DNA of 64,000 nt from Mimachlamys varia (lineage: Eukaryota; Mollusca; Bivalvia; Pectinida; Pectinidae): the NCBI GenBank assembly GCA_947623455.1, contig OX392540.1, positions 7,829,432 to 7,893,431 on the forward strand, written 5' to 3'. The first letter of the stretch is position 1. Each line of letters opens with the position of its first letter. The translations under genes were made by a program, and so were the position numbers. Below, one piece after another: positions 46,896 to 60,560 of this stretch. A model generated the notes under the pieces. The model had not been told where the DNA came from and made no database searches. It saw only the letters and a list, made by a program, of their open reading frames with translations.

Positions 46896-47461
46896 GGAAT
46901 GTTGTGAATCTTATCTGTACATTTCCAATGATTTATTCTTAATGATTTACCAGCAAATTTGGTGAATGTATACCCCGGATGCACGCTTTCTTGAAAATCT
47001 GTTGAAGACACGAAGCGTCGAGCAGAGTAATGGTCGGCTGGATTTTACCCGGGGAACATTTTCACAGTGCACAGAGTTAGATTATTGTCAAATCTAATTT
47101 AATTTAGTGAACGTGTCTAAAAGTTACTTTAGAAAAGCCGACCTTACGTTTCTCTCTTCCATTATTACAAAGTTCAGTAGTATTTGAAGTCTAAAACTAT
47201 GTCGAAAAGTTTTACAGCTGAGTGACAGGATTAAATAACCTTCCCAAAGTAAAGCCTTTGTATAAGTATTTATTAATCAAGGACTGGCTTCAATATGTAT
47301 TAATATGTTATTGAACCATCAAACAAAAAATCGGAGTGATTCATGCATATGATACACTCTTTTGGTTTATCCTCTTTTATTATGCGACTCGTTCCTCTTT
47401 GAAATCATTACGCTGCTGTATCAGCAAATCGTTACAAATTGTAACGACATATTTACGTTAT

Positions 47462-47590
47462 AAGGTGATAACAAAGATTTCTAAGCCAATGAAAATGCCA
47501 CTTGCAAACATGAGATGATAACACAGATCTCTAAGCCAATAAAAATGCCACTTACAAGCTAAGCCAATAAAAATGCCTCTTACAAGCAAG
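47462..47590. repeat. 50-bp tandem repeat, U5 copy
   Basis: About two and a half diverged units with TTTCTAAGCCAAT and AAAATGCC, as at 551-745. Confidence 0.7.
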
Positions 47591-47836
47591 ATTAAAATAT
47601 ATGTAGATATATAAACTTAAAACAACATATGCAACTTCGTAACCGATCTCTATTTTGTATTTCTAAAGTATACTTTCAGATAGACTCAAAGACTTATTGA
47701 TATAATGACAACAAGTGAAATATATACGCAACACACACAAACATAGGAAAAGCGATTCGCACAAAATGTTTCAGAGGAGAAGGCGATATATGAGTTTTAC
47801 CGGTTTGAAAGGTTAAAGTTGTTATACCGACGTAAG

Positions 47837-48235
47837 TCACAATGCGGTTTCAGAAAAGGAATTTTCATCCTTATCTATGTTTTGTTTTTTAATTCGTTTC
47901 AATATCTTTTTCCAGAATATCTTTCTTGCCGAATAGAGCTTAATCCCATCAAAGCTGTTGTCATCAGGCCATATAATAGGACTGATTTCATCCCAGTTTT
48001 TACGAATCAGTTTTGGAAACTTACTTGGCTTCATATCATTTAATAGAATAACGATATTCATATTTTCTCGTTCGTCACGAAACGAATACACACTAGTCTG
48101 TCTCAATAAGACGTTCATTCATTCAATTTTTAAAATAAATCGAGCTTACAACAAAAACAAACTTTCGTGACTAGTTGATGGCGTTCATAATGTTGTCACA
48201 TCTGTCTAATCCCGCATAATAATAAAATAGCATAA
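47837..48235 (-). pseudogene. TIR-domain relic a of block U5
   Basis: TIR C-terminal half as in 28058: SVYSFRDERENMNIVILL, WDEISPIIWPDD, ARKIFWKKILKRIK, SETAL. Upstream part frameshifted. Confidence 0.83.
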
Positions 48236-48263
48236 TTATGATATGTTTATAAAGAAATTTACC

Positions 48264-48657
48264 TTAAAGGCCCAATATACGTAACTTCAGGGAAATTTTC
48301 GTGATCCTGAAAAATTCTGGAAAAAAATCCAGTTGATAACCATGCAAAGATAAGCCTAAAACGAATTAAACCTGGGCGGTAACTAACAAGAAACTCTTGA
48401 CAAAAAAATCCAAAGAATTGAAAATAATTCAGATGGGGCCCACTTCAACAACAAACCGAAGGTATAAGACGGTTTGAAAATGGGCGCGTGTTTACAAATA
48501 GCGTGTTTCAAATGCTGCTATACCGGTTACCGCAAAGGAATTTATCTTGGATATTGCTGATATCAGTAAATCTTAACTAAATCTATAAATATAAAAAAAT
48601 ATTAGGCTTGATTTTCGCTTCAAGTTTTGCCGAAAGTTACGTATATTGTGCCTTTAA
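48264..48657. mobile_element. TTAA MITE, 394 bp (U5)
   Basis: Same element, position and TTAA flanks (48264-48267, 48654-48657) as 28486-28867. It keeps a TTTTGCCGAAAG stretch near the right end that the U3 copy lacks. Confidence 0.9.
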
Positions 48658-49299
48658 TCAAGAGAAAGCTAGTCTGAAGGTTAGATAAGAAATTATTTTG
48701 ATTTGTACCCCTGCACTTGTGCGTGTATAATTACTTTCACAGCCGTAATCTGATATTGTCCACACGAGGGAGTTATTTTTCATGTTCACTCATCCCACAA
48801 CTGCTGACGAAATCCTTTGAAGAGTTATACCCGATATCGCTACCACAATCACATCTGTCTTGTCAGTTAGTCATATACACTGTCTATCGTGTAAACTTCC
48901 GGGTAGAGTGTCTGACGTTTTCTGTTCGACGTTCCTGTAAATATTTCTATTACATAAGTGTTGGACTCAATTTACTCGTGTGTTTTTCATTAACTCGAGA
49001 AACACTGTGTATATCTACATTTCTGTTCCAATTATCTAGAATCTGAAAAGAAAGTTGGTAAATGATAACGATTGAAGTATACAGTTTGATTAAACTTTTA
49101 ATTGAATTCGTACTTATTAATTAATTTTCATACATACTTAGATACCAAGCCAGGACATATATATAGTGTGTTCATAATATTGATTTTATACATTTATTAA
49201 GATTCATATACAATATCAAGAATTGGTCGATATTCACATTTTACAATAAGTGATGTACTACTATTTTGATCCTTGATCACGCTGCTGATTCGAAACAAG

Positions 49300-49875
49300 A
49301 ATATTTATTCATGTAAGTGTTGTTTGTTTTCATTCGTCTTAGCAATTTTTTTCCAAAATACCTTCATAATAGTTCTTTTAGAGTATTTGTACCACAAGTT
49401 TGCTCGTCAGACCATGTACAAGATTGATCTCAGCCCAGTTTTACGATTAAGCTTCGAAAATTCATTTCGCCGCATATCATCAAATAGAATAATGACATTC
49501 ATGTTTTGTCGTAACTGATGAGTTCCATTGTAAAGGTTTGCCATTCATTCTTTTCAAAAATGCAGCTTACAACGAAAACAGACTTGTGACAGTTATCGAT
49601 AGCATTCACAATGTTGTCATATAGGTCTAATCTCAAATCGAAACTTTTTATCATCAAAACAGTATTCAATTTCTTTTTCCTGCTTCCAGCCAAGGAACAA
49701 GTATTTGGGCAGTCCATGCATAATTCCTATCACAGAAACTTGTAAAGACATCGAATGAAAATATGTTTTTTACTCTTTATTTGAAGACCACTTGAGAAAT
49801 AAAAAAAAAACTGTAATGATGAGAACAACAGGCATTATCAGGGATGTGACTAACCAAAGTTATTGGTGGTTTGTT
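49300..49875 (-). pseudogene. TM-TIR relic b of block U5
   Basis: Counterpart of 29515-30075. KSFDLRLDLYDNI and DNCHKSVFVVSC are readable in one frame (49717-49499), with membrane-helix and FW-box parts in others. Confidence 0.8.
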
Positions 49876-49984
49876 TCCATGGATTGTTGATAGGCAACAA
49901 TGTTTCACAATGTGTAAACTTATCAATTCCTGTTATGCCACAAACTACCTATATGTAATATATTATTTTTTTATTTTTAAATTG

Positions 49985-50096
49985 GTTCATATTAAATTGA
50001 TGATACTCGTTTAAAGGATTTCATTTTGACTCGCAATACGCTCGCAAAAATGAAAAATTCAAAACTCGTATCATAAATTTGGTATGATGATAAACT
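49985..50096. repeat. foldback repeat (U5)
   Basis: As 30190-30300, including the inner TTTCATTTT / AAAATGAAA hairpin. 50097-51297 is 3' flank without a recognisable gene. Confidence 0.72.
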
Positions 50097-51297
50097 AATC
50101 ACAGATCCTCTATGTAAACAAGTCGTTCATGGTGATAGAAAAGAACATTAACCACAAAAAAAGAAAAAGACAGTGCTCTTATATGTAAGCTGATCATCAC
50201 CGTTTGTGTCTTAGCAATACAATAAAGTCTGCTAACTTGAATGTGCCCTTCTCATGTTCACTGAACCTTCACCTGCTGACGTAATGTTATACAGGGCGAC
50301 ACGTGTGTCGCTAGCACAATAAAATCTGTCCTGGGCATGTTTCGTGAAGACTTCCGGGTAGTGCGAATTGGGAATATAGTATCTAGTTCTCAGTTTGACT
50401 TGCTTACATTACATGGATAAATCATAAGTGTGAACATTGATTTTTGTTTCATATAAGAAATAACCGATCGAGGTGACCCGATAATACAATGTTTATTAGC
50501 ATCTGTTCTGAATATGTTTAGTACGACTTTAAACAGAAAAAAAATGTAAATAATAAATTACATTTATAATTCACTTGCTCTCATGACATTAAATCACACA
50601 CATGATAGGGTACTGAGCACTGACATACATACAAAGTATTCACAATAGTAATAACACATAGTTAATAAACATATACAGTTCTAGGTTTGCAAAATGTTTC
50701 ACAACGTGCGGTATACGCTCGATATTGTTTGCAAAAAAAATGACAACTATACAAACCACAGTGATTATTATTAACGCACAAAAAACTAACGTTTTACGAT
50801 GGCAATAGTCGTTGGTGTACACTGCAAATGTCACGCTTGATATTCATAATATATTTCTATACTTGCGAAAGAAACATCTGCGTATATTTCTACCTACATG
50901 CTGTCTTTAATTTTAATAAATTTGTTTTTGTCTTATTTTTTTGAACGAAATAAAAAGAAACGTGTCACCGCTCAACACATGGTGTTCTCTTTCAGGTAAA
51001 CATAACAACCAGTTTTTAGCCCTGTACATTAACTATAATTGTCTCTTCCCGTTTCATTAGCATCCATCCCATGTTTTCATTATGTTCACAAAGCTACATA
51101 TATTAGCTGTCTTTCTCAGGCACTAGTCAGATCACCTAGGGGCTAAATCTGTTCATGAACGTCTCGTTTTCACTGCAAACATGTTTACATGGACCGGAAA
51201 GAAAGAGTGTGCGTTACCATAATTATACAATAGGAAAAAAATAAAAATAATAATATACACTTTTCCTAATAACTCTCATATATATACTCATCTTAGG

Positions 51298-54200
51298 TTA
51301 CACTATTGATTCGGAATAAGCTTTACCACTAAAATGTGTGTTTCCTCTTTTGATTCGTTTCAGCAGTTTTTCCCAAAATTTCTTTCTGGCATTCGTTAGC
51401 TTATTTTTAGCACAGGTGTGTTCGTCAGGCCATGTGATAGGACTTATTTCATCCCAGTTTTTACGAATCAGTTCCGGAAATTCACTCCTTCCCAAGTCAT
51501 CTAATAGAATAATGACATTCATGTTTTCTCGTCCGTCACGGAAAGCATAAACACTGGTCAATTTCATTGCAAAGGTTTGCCATTCACTCTTAAAATAATT
51601 GCAGCTTACAACGAAAATAGACTTGCAAGAGTTATCGATAGCGTTCATAATGTTGTCACATAGATCTAATCTCAAATCGAAACTTTTATCATCGAAACAG
51701 CATTCAATGTTTTCCTGTTCTAGCCAAGGAACAAGTGTTCGAGCAGTCCACGCAGAATCTTCATTACAGAAATTTACAAAGACGTCAAACTGAAATTCTT
51801 CATTTTCCAAAGGCTGCCTACACCACACTCTCAATTTCACACTTCGTCGCCAGACCACGCGGGATACAAAAATTGTAAAAATGAGAAAATTAGACATTAT
51901 CAGGGATGCGATCAACCAGAATTGAGTACCACACGTTTCCTGAAATTCATCAAATGATTGCAGGAAAGTCATTATTTTCATCTGGCTACCATCTGGTGAA
52001 CTGCATGAAAGGTCGTCCTTGTTATACAAAACGTTGGTTGTGCCTATCCAGTGAAGAAAGTCCAACACTTTACAGCTGCACACCAATGGGTTTCCAAACA
52101 GATTTAATTTAAATGTTGAAAAGTTCATCCGATGCGCATCAAGGAATGTCATATCTGATTTTGTCAACTTAGTTATGAGATTATCACTTACATCCAATGT
52201 CTTCAACTTATGAAGAGTTGTCAAAATGTGAGTATGGAGACTAGTCAAACTATTTGAAGCAAGAACTAATTTTTCAAGATACAACTGTTGATCTACAAAT
52301 AAGTTTGGATTCAACACATTTATATCATTTCCTGAAAGATCCAAGACTGTGAGATTGTTCCTTCCTTTGAATAATAAAGTGTTATCTCTCGCAAGCGCAT
52401 GCCCAAGGCTACATTGCTTTGCTTCTAACTTTGAAAGGTAAGACATATCGGCAAACATTTCCGGGTTAGGTTTTGAACACTCCATTCCTGATATGTAAAG
52501 TTCTCTGAGATGGACCAAACCTTTGATGCGTCCATATGAACACGTCGGATGCTTCCGTGGATAACTTATATCAAAAACGTTGAGATTGTTGCTTTTATGG
52601 AATGTTATATTTGCCATAGGTCCACTTGCAGAGATTCGAGATATATTCAGATAGATGAGAGTATGTGGTAGATATAATGTATGCTCTGTTTTAAAAGCTA
52701 CTGAACGTTTTCTATTTTTTTTGTGATTTTTGATTTGAAGCATATACATGAGTTATAGATGGAAATAGTACAAGAAAAGTGATGTATTGTGGGGAATTAA
52801 AACTATTTGATGAGAGGTCCAATATTTCCAGGCATTTTCTACTCGACCAGGACAACACAGCGGCCATGTCTATCCGATCTATATCATTACCTTTAAGACC
52901 AAGTGTTCGAACACATATTGTGCGTAGATATATAAAGTCCGATTTCATTAAAACTACACCACTGCCATATAGAAAGTTATTACCTGTAAGGGCTAGATAT
53001 TCCATTTTTCTATTTTGTAAGCCATATAGTAGTTTTAGGGCATCCCGAATGTTCACTGATCGCCTGGAATTAAAGTTGAGTGATACCAGATTGTGAAATG
53101 GGGCCAGAGCATTTATTCCGAGATGGTGTATTCGAAAAAATAAATTCAAATGTGTTATCACTGACCTCTTAAGTCCAGCGAAGGAAGAATTTAAAATCGA
53201 TATTTTCCTTTCTACTTCAGCAAATTGTATTGTTTTCAACTTTGTTAAATTTAAAAACCCGTTTCCAAAATGGAATCTTTCGAAAACATCTATTTGAAGG
53301 GTTTCAATCTGTGACAAGTACGGTATAGCATGCTCGGGGTAGGTTTTCTTCAAATGAAACTTATTTTGTCTAAGATCTAAATGTTTCAAATTCATTAAAG
53401 GTTGAAAGGTATACACATCAAACGATGAATTATCGAGAAAGTTGTTTGATAAGTCGAGGTATATCAGATTGTGTAAACCGTCAAATGCTCCAGACGAAAT
53501 CAATGATAATCCGTTGGATGATAATGTCAGAGTATTCATCTGATGTAGATATCTGAATGAATCCTTATGTAATGCAGTCAGGTTGTTGTTATGTAGATTA
53601 AACACAGACACGTTGATAGGTAAATCCTCCGGTACAGTTTGAAGACGACATCCTAAACACTCGACCTTTGTCACTGTTCCTATGGTGACAACATTACAGC
53701 AGTCAGTCAGTCCAGCTGAAAAACATAGAAAAGTATCAACGAATTTACATGTCTAACTTTAAGACTCTATCATCACATTTAAACTTGTATACATTTTCAC
53801 ACAGAAAATTGGAATCGAGAACTTATATTAGATAAAGTTCGGGAGTTCATTTTGTATTTGTGTAACGCCGATAGAGCAGTTGATACAAACAGCATAATTT
53901 CATTTCAATAAATTTCATTGAGAAAGATGTTCAATAGTCAATTTGATTGAATAACAGGCAGAAGCCTATATCTGTTTTCTCCATAGATGACCGAAAATAA
54001 CAGTAATTTAGTTTAGATAATCAATTAAGGAAAATAATGTCAAATGAAAAATAATTTTGTATGAACACAAAACAAATAAAAGTGACAAGGGAGATAGCTA
54101 GTAAACATTCTCAAATAAAAGCACAATACATTGTACATATACACAACACAAGAATAGGACATATACAGTACATTACAACATACAGAACTCTCTATAACTT

Positions 54201-54706
54201 TAATGAACATAAATAATGTTATATACAAACATTTATATTGTATGTGTATATACTGATGATTAAACAGCCAAAATACCTGACCAATGCAAACAGCATCCAC
54301 GTTGTTTGATGATTTCGTTAAATGTTAATATCACAATAGTTATAAAATTGAGAAGCGTCTAACTTTTAAATTGTTGGATTTGAAATTGTTAGAACAAATA
54401 AAGCGTTTGAGTCTAAAACTGTTAAAACATTTAAAAACGCTTGCATATCACAAATTACGATTCTGGAGTGTCTTACTTGTGTGCTGATGCTAAATAATTG
54501 TAGTTCTATATTGTTTGTCTCAGATATAATATAATGCAAGTAAAGCTTATTTATCTACAACTTTGTCACTGCAATGTCAAGCTGATGAACACCATATTTC
54601 TAAAAAGACAACATTACACAATAAAATGTAACAGAGCAAATACATTACCAGCAATGTCGAACATGGCTAAAGAGCTGATAATAAACCTCATGATGTGGTT
54701 CGCCAT
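51298..54706 (-). pseudogene. Toll-like receptor U5, single +1 shift at A8
   Basis: Exon 1 (54706-54649) encodes MANHIMRFIISSLAMFDIA, donor GTAATG; intron 933 bp; exon 2 from 53715 to 51298. The first frame runs through the N-cap (ECLGCRLQTVPEDL) and LRRs to HVYASNQKSQKK and a TAG directly after an A8 run (about 52715). The second frame (52749-51298, 483 codons) is entirely open: LRRs, C-cap NPLVCSC, membrane helix (FWLIASLIMSNFLIFTIF), TIR with FDVFVNFC, DKSFDLRLDLCDNI and KKFWEKLLKR. This is the only lesion in the gene. Polymerase or ribosome slippage on A8 could restore the full receptor, so coding status is open. The BB loop lacks Pro-Gly. Confidence 0.88.
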
Positions 54707-54860
54707 CTTGTTGACTATCTGTAGCTGAAAGGTAAAACAATATATCGCGTGATGCTCTCACATATAAGCGGGCGTGTGTCTTTTCTATTGGTTGCCGGCG
54801 TGGCCAGGGACTTTACGCAGTTGCGAGGAAAATTGTTTGCTGAATTCTTTCACCATGAAA
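54707..54860 (-). promoter_or_regulatory. putative U5 receptor promoter region
   Basis: Directly upstream of the U5 start: TATATG-like word near 54765, ATTGG (CCAAT on minus) at 54787-54791 and kappaB-like GGGACTTTAC at 54807-54816, about 100 bp from the ATG. These words are kept in the U3 and 27105 copies. Confidence 0.4.
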
Positions 54861-56516
54861 AGTTATCAGTAAATTTGAAACCCGTGTAAACTGAAGTAGT
54901 CTGCGTCGTTATAATAGAGTAGCACAACTACATGTTTTGTTAATAGAACATAAAGCGCGATTGGTCTTGTATTGTTCGGAATAATGTCAGTAAAAAAGTC
55001 GATGCTATGCACAGGAGGCAACATGACACCTGACGCATCGGTTATTACCTTTGTTGTTCAAAACTCAATAAAAAAATGAGGAATGTATAGTTAGTGATTT
55101 AGGATGCTATTTATGTTAAAGATGGAATACGGCACGGGTGGCTCTATTACAATTTTATTCCTGTATGTATATCGCTGTTTGTCACCAATATTATCTATTA
55201 CATCAAATAGTCAGACAGGCTTAAAATATTTCTTGTAATTTAAATGCAATTAACTACTGCATGTATTTCAAACCTACACATTTAGTTCCACAGATATGGT
55301 ATTTTGATTTGTTTTCTTCATTACATTAAAATGATTGATGTCGCCCAAGGAATTAACAGATCAGAAGAAGTGGTTGCTGAGAAAACCCGTTCCTTTTACT
55401 GACCAGGAAGCGTATGTAAATTTGTTTACGCAGTAATATATGTGTACTGAGTTCAGTATACCTTAATTGTCATGGTGAGAGAAGAAAAATAAACAGCAAT
55501 TTTAAGTTTGCTGACACAAGTATACATTATTTTTTTTTAATTTTTAATAAACCTAAAACTGATGTCGTAATGCTATGACGGGTAACACCTGCTACATATT
55601 GTATCGCAAGCACACACAAAGTTGCCGGGTTGTAAACTTCCGGGTAGTGAGAATTGAGAATAGAGTATCTTCTCAGTTTTAAGTCCGAGTATTACATTAA
55701 TAGAGCATTAGTATAGACATAGATTAATTGTTTCTATAGAGAATTAATCGTAAGAGGAGACCCGAAAAAATCCGACGTTCTCAGCAGTTTTGTTCTCAAT
55801 ATGTTAAGTTTGATTTTAAACAAAATGTAGGCTAACAATAAATTAGATATTAGAAAGTTTGGATTCCTACCCATAGCATAACTGAAGAGTCCTAGGAGGA
55901 CGAAACAGCTGTATGATGCAGTTTCATTTATTTTTTCGGCATACTGAAACTTTTGCTAAATTTAAAAGGTGCAGCATATGTGTGTTTTACGTCATCTTAA
56001 GATATGTAATTCACTTGGTCTCATCACATCAAATCGCATATATGATAAGTTGCAGGGCAATGGCATACATACAAAGCATTCACAATAATTATTTCATAAA
56101 ATTGGTAAACATATACAGTTCTAAGTTTGCAAAACGCTACACAATGTGCGATATGCACACGATCTGCGCACAATATTAAACAGCACAAACCTTGGCAATT
56201 ATTACCAGCGAGATATTGCTTAAAGAAATATAAATTGCAATGATAGATGTTTTGTTTTGAATACATTTCTAATCTATTGAACTAGTTTAATCTTACTTTT
56301 AAATTAATAAATTAAAGACGTTTTACGCACCTGACCCTTCTGCTTCTACATTTAATAGTTTAGAAATTTTGGATCATCAAGTTTGTTTTAATAAATCTTA
56401 ATATGCGCTGATAATCCTGGAACGGAACGAGCCCGTATATGTTACCACAACTGTACAATATCAAATATTTAGTAATGTATTCATTTCTTGATATACTCTC
56501 ATATACTGATCTTAGA
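54861..56516. other. U5 5' flank merging into U6 3' flank
   Basis: 54861-55250 matches 35050-35480. 55550-55870 matches the receptor 3' flank (ACTTCCGGGTAGTG and later words), so U6's own downstream flank is here. No gene seen. Confidence 0.5.
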
Positions 56517-58936
56517 TTACAGTGTTGATTCGGAAGACAATTTCTCTTTGAAAAGTGTGTTTTCTTTTTTAATTCGTTTAAGCAGTTTTTCCAAAAAATT
56601 CTTTTGGCTTTCGTTAGCTTATTTTTAGCACAGGTGTTTTCGTCAGGCCATGTGATAGGACTTATTTCATTCCAGTTTTTACGAATCAGTTTCGGAAATT
56701 CACTCCTTCCTAAGTCATCTAATAGAATTATGACATTCATGTTTTCTCGTCCATCACGGAAAGTATAAACACTGGTCAATTTCATTGCAAAGGTTTGCCA
56801 TTCACTCTTAAAATAATTGCAGCTTACAACGAAAATAGACTTGCGAGAGTTATCGATAGCGTTCATAATGTTGTCACATAGATCTAATCTCAAATCGAAA
56901 CTTTCATCATCGAAACAGCATTCAATATTTTCCTGTTCTAGCCAAGGAACAAGTGTTCGAGCAGTCCACGCAGAATCTTCATTACAGAAGTTAATAAAGA
57001 CGTCAAACTGAATTTTTTTCATTTTCCAAAGGCTGCCTACACCACACTCTCAATTTCACACTTCGTCGCCAGACCACGCGGGATACAAAAATCGTAATAA
57101 TGAGAACAATAGACATTATCAGCGATGTGACCAACCAGAATTGAGAAGCTCACGTTTCCTGAAATTCATCAAATGTTTGCAGGAAAGTCATTATTTTCAT
57201 CTGGCTACCATCTGGTGAACTGCATGAAAGGTCGTCCTTGTTATACAAAACGTTGGTTGTGCCTATCCAGTCTAGAAAGTCCAATACTTCACAGCTGCAC
57301 ACTAATGGGTTTCCAAACAAATTTAATTTAAATGTTGAAAAGTTCATCCGATGCGCATCAAGGAATGTCATATCTGATTTGGTCAGCTTGGTAATGAGAT
57401 TATAACTTACATCCAACGTCTTCAACTTTTGAAGTTTTGTCAAAATGTGCGTATGGAGACTTATCAGGTTATTTGAAGCAAGAACTAATTTTTCAAGAGA
57501 CAATTGTTAATCTTCAAAAATGTTTGAGCTCAACACATTTATATCATTTCCTGAAAGATCAAAGACAATTAGATTTTTCCTCCCTTTGAATAATACAGTG
57601 TTATCGTTGGCAAGCACATGCCCGAGGCTACATTGCTTTGCTTCTAACTTTGCCAGTTGAGTCATATCGGCAAACATTTCTAAGTTAGGTCTCGAACACT
57701 CCAACCCTGACATGTAAAGTTCTGTCAGGTGAACCAAACCTCTGATACGTCCATAGGAACACCTCAGGTGATTGAAGGGGTAGCTCACATCAACAACTTG
57801 TAGATTGTTACCTTCCTGAAGGGTTACATTTGCCACTGGTCCACCTGCACCGACTTGGGACATATTAAGATAGATGAGTGAAGGTTGTAAAAAAACCATC
57901 TGTTCGCTTTTAAATGCTACAGAACGTTTAGTATCTCGTGGTGTTCTCTGATTTGAACAAGATACATGTGTTATAGATGGAAATAATGAAAGAAGAAAAA
58001 GGAGTTGCGGAGACTTCAAACTATTTGAGGATATGTCTAATATTTCAAGACAATTTCTACTCGACCATGATAAAATAGCGGCCATGTCTATCCGTTCTAT
58101 ATCATTCTTGGTTAGGTCAAGTCTTCGAACACATATTGAGCGTAGATATATAAAGTCAGATTTCTCCAACAATACACCTCTGACATTCAGAATGTAGTTA
58201 CCTGTTAGAGCTAGATATTCCATTTTTCTATTTTGCAATCCATAAAGTACTTTTAGGACATCCCGAATGTTCATTGATCGCCCTGAATCAAATATCAGTG
58301 TTACCAGATTGCAAAATGGGGCAAAAGCATTTTTTTCGAGTTTGTGTATTCGAAAACGCAACTCCAAATAAGATATGACTGATCGCTTAAGTCCAACGAA
58401 TGTCGAATTCAAAATCGATATTCTGTCTGTTCCCACAACTGTAAAGTCTAATTGTTTCAACTTTGTCAAATTTAAAAACCCAGCTCTGAAATGGAAGCCT
58501 TCGAAAATATCTATTTTAAGGGTTTCAACCTGTGACAAATACGGTATGGAATGCTCGGGGTAGGTTTATTTTAGATGAAACTTATTTCGTTTAAGATCGA
58601 TGTATGTTAAACATATTAAAGGTTTAAAAGTATACACATCAAACGATGAATTATCGAGAAGGTTGTTTGACAAGTAGAGGTATTTTAGGTTCTTCAAACC
58701 GTCAAACGCTCCCGACGAAATTAAGGATAATTCATTGGATGATAATATCAGATTATCTAGCTGATCTAAATATCCAAATGAATCCTTATGTAATGCAGTC
58801 AGGTTGTTGTTATGTAGATTTAACTTTGTCGCGTTAATAGGTAAATCTTCCGGAACAGTTTGTAGACGACATCCTGGACACGTGACTTCTACCACTGTTC
58901 TTATGCTGACGGCGTTACATCAGGCAGTCAATCCAG
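56517..58936 (-). pseudogene. Toll-like receptor U6, heavily decayed
   Basis: Main exon after AG at 58938-58937. In-frame stops: TGA six codons in (where relatives have the CC pair), TAA after NKFHLK (58563-58565), TAA after NIFED (57507-57509) and TGA after FQET (57150-57152). Then a 1-bp insertion before FDVF in the TIR and another frame change near the FW box (ends in an unrelated tail). The N-cap (CPGCRLQTVPEDL), LRRs, C-cap NPLVCSC, box 1 FDVFINFC and DESFDLRLDLCDNI are recognisable. A full pseudogene by any reading. Closest to U3/U5. Confidence 0.93.
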
Positions 58937-59392
58937 CTAGAATATAGGTAAACAATTATCAACAAAATTATACATTTAACATAATAGAATATTTATCCTA
59001 TCTTACCATGTTTTCGTATAAAAACCTACCAATAAACATAGATATATCATGTCATCATCCTCGGAAACATTTCAAAAATAAAATAAAAAAACATCTCATT
59101 TCTTTTTATTCAAAACAAAGAACTCTTACATTCAAACATGTACAAATGATAGATGATACACTGAACCAACATTGCTGCGCATATCTTATGAATTATTGTA
59201 TGACTTATTCCCATAGCTTGTAATCAAATAGCTTAACTTCTTATGAATGCTTCTCAGCTTAAGTTTCCTTGCAAACGTGGTACTACATTTTATGTACCAG
59301 AAAATGTAAGAAAGAATCAAAAGCGTTTTCGACACATTTAAGTTAAAACAAAGTTGATGGCAAAACTAAATCGGGGCTAATAAAAAGAGAAA

Positions 59393-60235
59393 ATCTCTCT
59401 AGCCGAGCGGTAAATTGCAGCTAGTATTTACCAAGTGTACAATCTCCCCCTCCAAGGAAGATGTCCAGGGGCCATAACGATTCCTTTACAGGTATCGCTG
59501 AGTATGATTACCGGGTCTATATGCGGGCGCCATGTTATGTTTGCGCCTGTTATGTAACAGAGATTATTATTTATTAAATGCCTCGACCGCCAAGAGTCGA
59601 ACCCGGAACCTCTGGCTACTAGTCTTACGCTCAACCGATCGAGCTACAGAGAAGATCTGTCTAGCCGAGCGGTATATTGCAGCTAGTATTTACAAGGGTT
59701 ACATACTCCCCCTCCAAGGAAGAACTCGTCTCGAGTTTACCAGGGGCCATAGCGATTCCATTACAGGTATCGCTGAGTATGATTACCGGGTCCCTATGTG
59801 GGCGCCATTTTATGTATGCGCCTTTTATGTAACAGGGGTTATTAGTTATTAAATGCCTCGACCGCCAGGAGTCGAACCCGGAACCTCTGGCTACTAGTCT
59901 TACGCTCAACCGATCGAGCTAAAGAGAAGATCTCTCTAGCCGAGCGGTATATTGCAGCTAGTATTTATAAGGGCTACCTACTCCCCTCCAAGGAAGAGCT
60001 CGTCCCGAATTTTCCAGGGGCCATGGCAATTCCTTTACAGGTATCGCTCAATTTGATTCCTGAGTCCCTACGTGGGCGCCATATGTAACAGAGGTCTTTA
60101 TTTATTTAATGCCTCCGCCAAGAGTCGAACCCGGAACCTCCTACTGGTCTTACGCTCAACCGATCGAGCTTAGAGAAGATCTCTAGCCGAGCGGTATATT
60201 GCAGCTGGAATTTACAAGGGTTACACATTTATTTA
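59393..60235. repeat. tandem tRNA-like repeat, three and a part units
   Basis: Units of about 250-275 bp at 59393-59654, 59656-59931, 59932-60180 and a partial one to 60235. Each starts on the plus strand with TAGCCGAGCGGTA (A-box-like) and ends with a tRNA-like head on the minus strand: TAGCTCGATCGGTTGAGCG then GGTTCGACTCC (B-box consensus) with a pairable T arm. The two ends are inverted relatives of each other. Units are joined by AGAAGATCT. Probably a multimerised SINE. Anticodon arm does not fold, so not functional tRNA. Confidence 0.8.
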
Positions 60236-60560
60236 CAAAACACTACCTGACGTTTTAACGCAAACACTATTCAATAGGCTGTCTAAATAATCTCAAAACG
60301 AAGCCTAACATTGTGTGCAATCTAGCATGCGATCAAAGGCTGTTCCAACTATTGAACACGATTTAGTGGTCTGTCGATAAGGCAGGAAGTATAAAGCTGA
60401 AATGTAACTTGTGAGTAAAACAAAGAAATCATCTGTTTATTTGGTATTTATATAATTTATTTGAATTTGAAATCCTTGCAAATAAAAAGAAATAATAATA
60501 ATAATAATAAGCGCTATGATAAATTCGCTACAGAAACAGATACATGCTTTAGTCAAGTTT

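Noticed and set aside
59580..59650. Functional tRNA gene
   Set aside because: A and B boxes and the T arm are good, but the anticodon arm does not pair and the unit is tandemly repeated like a SINE.
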